From Rhodocyclaceae bacterium (GTDB lineage Bacteria > Pseudomonadota > Gammaproteobacteria > Burkholderiales > Rhodocyclaceae), in contig JADJAS010000002.1 in the NCBI GenBank assembly GCA_016704145.1, positions 1-64,000 on the forward strand: DNA of 64,000 nt, in the 5' to 3' direction. The notes under the pieces were generated by a model. That model was not told where the DNA came from. It saw nothing but the letters and a program-made list of their open reading frames with translations, and did not search any database. Shown in pieces: positions 60,951 to 64,000 of this stretch. Both the position numbers and the translations under genes were made by a program. Position 1 is the first letter of the stretch. Each line of letters begins with the position of its first letter.

Positions 60951-61027
60951 GGAGCGGTAGTTCAGTTGGTTAGAATACCGGCCTGTCACGCCGGGGGTCG
61001 CGGGTTCGAGTCCCGTCCGCTCCGCCA
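60951..61027 (+). tRNA. tRNA-Asp(GUC)
   Basis: 77 nt with CCA. Acceptor GGAGCGG/CCGCTCC, anticodon GUC at 60,985-60,987 in loop CTGTCAC, closed by CCGGC/GCCGG-type stem, and T arm CGGGTTCGAGTCCCG. Fully paired and intact. Confidence 0.95.
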
Positions 61028-61151
61028 TTTCGCTTTTAAACCAACGACTTACGACGGATTGTTGGTTTTGTACTGCATAAAGTACAGCATAAAAAAGTCA
61101 TTGGCCGGGCCATCAGTGCCCACATTGAAGACTGCCGAATGCGGCGAAAGA

Positions 61152-61174
61152 ACCGGCCATGCGTCGGTTTTTTT
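61152..61174 (+). terminator. Rho-independent terminator after tRNA-Asp
   Basis: ACCGGC-CATGC-GTCGGT hairpin followed by T7, 125 bases after the tRNA. Confidence 0.6.
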
Positions 61175-61218
61175 CGTCTGGCTACGGCAAGTAGCAGCGC
61201 GAACGGCGCGCATGAACG

Positions 61219-61243
61219 AAAAAAAACCCGGCACTAGGCCGGG
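61219..61243 (-). terminator. Rho-independent terminator of the truncated gene
   Basis: On the minus strand CCCGGCC-TAG-T-GCCGGG followed by T8. It lies 31 bases after the stop of the truncated frame at 61,274. Confidence 0.75.
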
Positions 61244-61273
61244 CAAAAGTCTCCCAATGGCACTTGGGTTCGG

Positions 61274-61450
61274 TCAGACTTGAACGCGCTTCGAAGCTTG
61301 GGCCGCAACTGTCGGTAGGTAGAAGCTTCCGCGAACGGCGCTAATCGTTTTGTCGTACTTCGCCGGAAGTTCGCGAAGGGCTACGCTGTCGGTCATCATC
61401 TTGTAAGCGGCGGGAACGTGGCGTTCGGTCGCTTTAAAACGAAGCTTCGT
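61274..61450 (-). pseudogene. 3' end of an unknown gene cut by IS3
   Basis: The last ~50 codons (VPAAYKMMTDSVALRELPAKYDKTISAVRGSFYLPT) end in a stop and a proper terminator, but upstream the frame runs straight into IS3 sequence. No family recognised; it could be phage-derived. The IS insertion removed its 5' part. Confidence 0.55.
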
Positions 61451-62146
61451 ATGGTTTACACCGTCGAACGCCTCATGCGTCAGCAAGGATTGCGCGGCGC
61501 CATGCGGGGCAAGTCGGTGAAGACGACGCGCCCGGATCCGGCTGCGCCGTGCCCGCTGGATCGCGTGAATCGGCAGTTCTCGGCAACTCGGCCGAATCAG
61601 TTGTGGGTCGCCGACTTCACCTACGTTTCGACCTGGCAGGGCTTTGTCTATGTCGCCTTCGTTATCGACGTCTATGCCCGGTACATCGTCGGCTGGCGCG
61701 TCAGCCGGAGCATGCATACGGATTTCGTCCTGGATGCCCTCGAACAAGCGCTGTTCGCTCGCCAGCCGGATCGCAACACGCTGATCCATCACAGCGACCG
61801 CGGCGCGCAGTACGTTTCGATTCGCTACTCGGAGCGCCTCGGCGAGGCCGGCATCGAGCCGTCCGTCGGCAGCAAGGGCGACAGCTACGACAACGCGCTG
61901 GCCGAGACCATCAACGGCCTCTACAAGGCGGAAGTGATTCACCGGCGCGTGCCATGGAAGAACAAGGAATCCGTCGAATTGGCAACGCTCGAATGGGTCT
62001 CGTGGTTCAACCATCATCGATTGCTTGAGCCCATCGGATATATTCCTCCCGCCGAAGCTGAGGCAAACTACTACCGCTGTCCAACCGAGCAGGCCGTTAC
62101 CGCCTGACTCAATTCAAATGGCCTCCTCAAAACCCGGGGCGATTCA
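61451..62146 (+). mobile_element. Partial IS3-family element (orfB 3' part)
   Basis: From about 61,451 the frame gives an IS3 OrfB transposase without its first ~80-90 residues: TVERLMRQQGLRGAMRGK, APCPLDRVNRQF, then the DDE residues in WVADFTYVSTW, HHSDRGAQY and DNALAETINGLYKAEVI, ending at 62,107. The right end GGCCTCCTCAAAACCCGGGGC follows (to about 62,146). orfA and the left end are missing, so it is immobile. Confidence 0.85.
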
Positions 62147-62179
62147 ACATGGTGTTCCAGCCGAAAGCGACGGAGCCGC

Positions 62180-62185
62180 TATAAT
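62180..62185 (+). promoter_or_regulatory. -10 box for lysC
   Basis: TATAAT in the context CCGCTATAATCGGCC, 35 bases before the lysC start; the same CCGCTATAATC context occurs before tRNA-Asp. No clear -35. Confidence 0.45.
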
Positions 62186-62219
62186 CGGCCTGTTACAAAT
62201 CGGTGGAGCAGTAAGGCAA

Positions 62220-63461
62220 ATGGCTTTGATCGTCCAGAAGTATGGCGGTACCTCGATGGGTTCGCCTGATCGTATCCGTGGCGTAGCCAAGCGCGTGGCC
62301 AGGTGGCAAGCACAGGGACACCAACTGGTGGTCGTGGTTTCGGCGATGAGCGGCGAAACCAACCGGCTGATCGCCTTGGCCAAGGACGTTTCCGTCCAGC
62401 CCGATCCCCGCGAGCTTGATGTCATGGTGTCCACGGGCGAACAGGTAACCATCGCGTTGTTGGCCATGGCGCTCAAAGACCTCGGGATCAAGGCCAAGAG
62501 CTACACTGGCGGACAGGTGAGGGTATTGACCGACAGTACTTTCACCAAGGCGCGCATTATCGACATCGACGACAAGAATATTCGCCGCGATCTTGGCAAC
62601 GACACAGTGGTCATTGTCGCTGGCTTTCAAGGGGTGGACGAGGCGGGCAACATCACCACGCTAGGCCGTGGAGGCTCCGATACCTCGGGTGTTGCCCTGG
62701 CGGCATCGCTTCGGGCGGACGAGTGCCAGATTTACACTGATGTTGACGGCGTCTATACCACTGATCCCCGCATTGTCCCTGAAGCGCGCAAACTCGAGCG
62801 TGTCACATTCGAGGAGATGCTGGAAATGGCCAGCCTCGGTTCGAAGGTGCTGCAGATACGCTCTGTTGAGTTCGCCGGCAAGTACAAGGTCAAATTGCGC
62901 GTGCTGTCCAGTTTCGAGGAAGAGGGCCAGGAAACCGACGGCACGCTGATCACTTTCGAGGAAGATATCAAGATGGAACAGCCAATCATTTCCGGCATCG
63001 CTTTCAACCGCGACGAGGCCAAACTGACGGTACTCGGGGTTCCGGACCGTCCCGGTATCGCCTACCAGATACTCGGACCGATCGCCGATGCCAATATCGA
63101 TGTGGATGTCATCATCCAGAATGTAGGACACGATGGCACCACCGACTTTTCATTCACCGTGCCGCGCGGCGAGTTTGTCCGCGCGCGCAAGATCCTCGAC
63201 GAGCAGATTCGCCCTCATGTTGGCGCTCGGGCGGTCGAGGGTGACAATCACATCTGCAAGGTGTCGGCAGTCGGTGTCGGCATGCGTTCGCATCCCGGCG
63301 TTGCCAGCAAGATGTTTCGGGTGTTGGCCGAGGAAGGGATCAATATCCAGATGATTTCGACATCGGAAATCAAGATATCGGTGGTGGTTGACGAGAAGTA
63401 TCTGGAGTTGGCCGTGCGCGTGCTGCATCGTGCCTTCGGCCTCGATCAGGCCGTCGCCTGA
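62220..63461 (+). CDS. lysC: Aspartate kinase
   Basis: A 413-residue aspartokinase, started at MALIVQKYGGTSMGS (62,220); the upstream part of the frame lies in IS and promoter DNA. The kinase part has KYGGTS, VVSAMSGETNRLI, FQGVDEAGNITTLGRGGSDTSG and the regulatory half two ACT domains (LTVLGVPDRPGIAYQIL and SAVGVGMRSHPGVASKMFRVL). It makes aspartyl phosphate for Lys/Thr/Met synthesis. It is intact although an IS remnant lies just upstream and another begins 11 bases downstream. Confidence 0.97.
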   Translation: MALIVQKYGGTSMGSPDRIRGVAKRVARWQAQGHQLVVVVSAMSGETNRLIALAKDVSVQPDPRELDVMVSTGEQVTIALLAMALKDLGIKAKSYTGGQVRVLTDSTFTKARIIDIDDKNIRRDLGNDTVVIVAGFQGVDEAGNITTLGRGGSDTSGVALAASLRADECQIYTDVDGVYTTDPRIVPEARKLERVTFEEMLEMASLGSKVLQIRSVEFAGKYKVKLRVLSSFEEEGQETDGTLITFEEDIKMEQPIISGIAFNRDEAKLTVLGVPDRPGIAYQILGPIADANIDVDVIIQNVGHDGTTDFSFTVPRGEFVRARKILDEQIRPHVGARAVEGDNHICKVSAVGVGMRSHPGVASKMFRVLAEEGINIQMISTSEIKISVVVDEKYLELAVRVLHRAFGLDQAVA

Positions 63462-63471
63462 CAGTTTGACC

Positions 63472-64000
63472 CAGGGCAATCGCATGAACGTTACGCCAGT
63501 CCGAGGAGTTGGGCGCGGTAGGTGTCGGAAGTAGCGGCGATGAGTCGTCGGGCCTTGATACCGCCCTTGCGGGGATTGGGATCGAGGCGGATGAGGTTCA
63601 AGGTGATGTACTTCAAGACGGCGAGGTTGTGGGCGGAGTGACCGGTTCGGGCACGCATCTGGTCGTCGACGAAAGCCACATCCATGCACCAGTGCATGGC
63701 GGTTCTCGACGCTCCAGTGAGAACGGATTGCCTTCGCCAGGCGGGCGGCATCAGGCGCCAGGCTGCTCAGGTAGAAGCGGTCGCTCGATGCTGGTCTTGC
63801 CGTCAATGGCCACCACGGTATCCCCGCCCACAGCCGGGAGAATCGTGCCTACCCAACGCCGGAACGCCGCTTCGAATTCCATCGGATCGATCAAGCCGAA
63901 CAGCCGGCCGAAGGTGTCATGGGAGGGAATGCCGTTATCAAGCCGCAGGTAGCTGCGCAGCCAGTCGAGCTTCTCCTTTGCCCACCGCTCGATCTCGACG
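63472..64000 (-). mobile_element. ISAs1-family element with internal deletion, runs off window
   Basis: The end CAGGGCAATCGCAT (63,472-63,485) matches the remnant at 9,606. The transposase reads on the minus strand. C-terminal blocks AKAIRSHWSVENR, MHWCMDVAFVDDQMR and YRAQLLGLA are separated from the N-terminal block SYLRLDNGIPSHDTFGRLFGLIDPMEFEAAF...VVAIDGKTSIER by a missing middle of about 180 residues; the join is at a GKT sequence shared by both parts of the normal protein. Single-C insertions near 63,700 and 63,800 add frameshifts. Inactive. Confidence 0.82.

Noticed and set aside
60807..61283. 158-codon plus-strand frame
   Set aside because: It runs through the tRNA-Asp gene and two terminators.
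1..64000. CRISPR array
   Set aside because: No regular repeat-spacer structure was seen anywhere.

Overview
The window looks like a chromosome segment of a GC-rich betaproteobacterium, probably Rhodocyclales/Azoarcus-like. The reasons are high GC, codon use, FadB/FadA and LysC of proteobacterial type, ISAs1 and IS3 elements, and a group I intron very like the one in the Azoarcus tRNA-Ile gene. Identity below genus level cannot be read from the sequence.

Left end (1-7.7 kb) is accessory DNA: a decayed ICE-type integrase, a DUF4224 protein plus phage-type integrase, then a two-gene helicase/DUF2290 module that resembles a defence cargo. It ends at a tRNA-Ser(UGA) gene that is split in its anticodon loop by a 220-nt group IC3 intron, with an intronless half copy of the same tRNA beside it. 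From 7.7 to 15.3 kb come housekeeping-type genes: queD, a radical SAM protein, an XRE regulator, an ISAs1 remnant, moeA, and a fadB/fadA-like beta-oxidation pair.

From 15.3 to 60.8 kb the window is one large catabolic cluster. A PrpR-type sigma54 activator (22,974-24,917) sits in the middle, and I find good sigma54 (-24/-12) promoters before almost every transcription unit: the 22.6-15.3 kb operon, both TonB-receptor operons (one degenerate), the CoA-transferase/aconitase-like operon, the divergent amidohydrolase, and the ~19-gene operon running from 60.6 to 41.4 kb. TGAAAC half-sites, some as perfect dyads, lie about 60-145 bp upstream of several of them. The gene content is two TonB receptors, an MFS transporter, several C-N hydrolases (two isochorismatase-like, two nitrilase-like, two polysaccharide-deacetylase/imidase-like, HyuA/HyuB, an amidohydrolase), flavoprotein/cytochrome c pairs, two CaiB/BaiF CoA-transferases, an acyl-CoA ligase, a LeuCD-like hydratase and two HMG-CoA-lyase-like enzymes. 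This fits uptake of a nitrogen-containing substrate, hydrolysis of imide/amide bonds, and conversion of a branched dicarboxylate to CoA thioesters that are cleaved by lyases. The substrate itself is not determined.

Right end (60.9-64 kb): tRNA-Asp, a truncated gene with its terminator, an IS3 fragment, lysC, and an internally deleted ISAs1 copy running off the window. Several genes carry single frameshifts, two of them in G/C homopolymers, so either recent decay or assembly indels must be considered.
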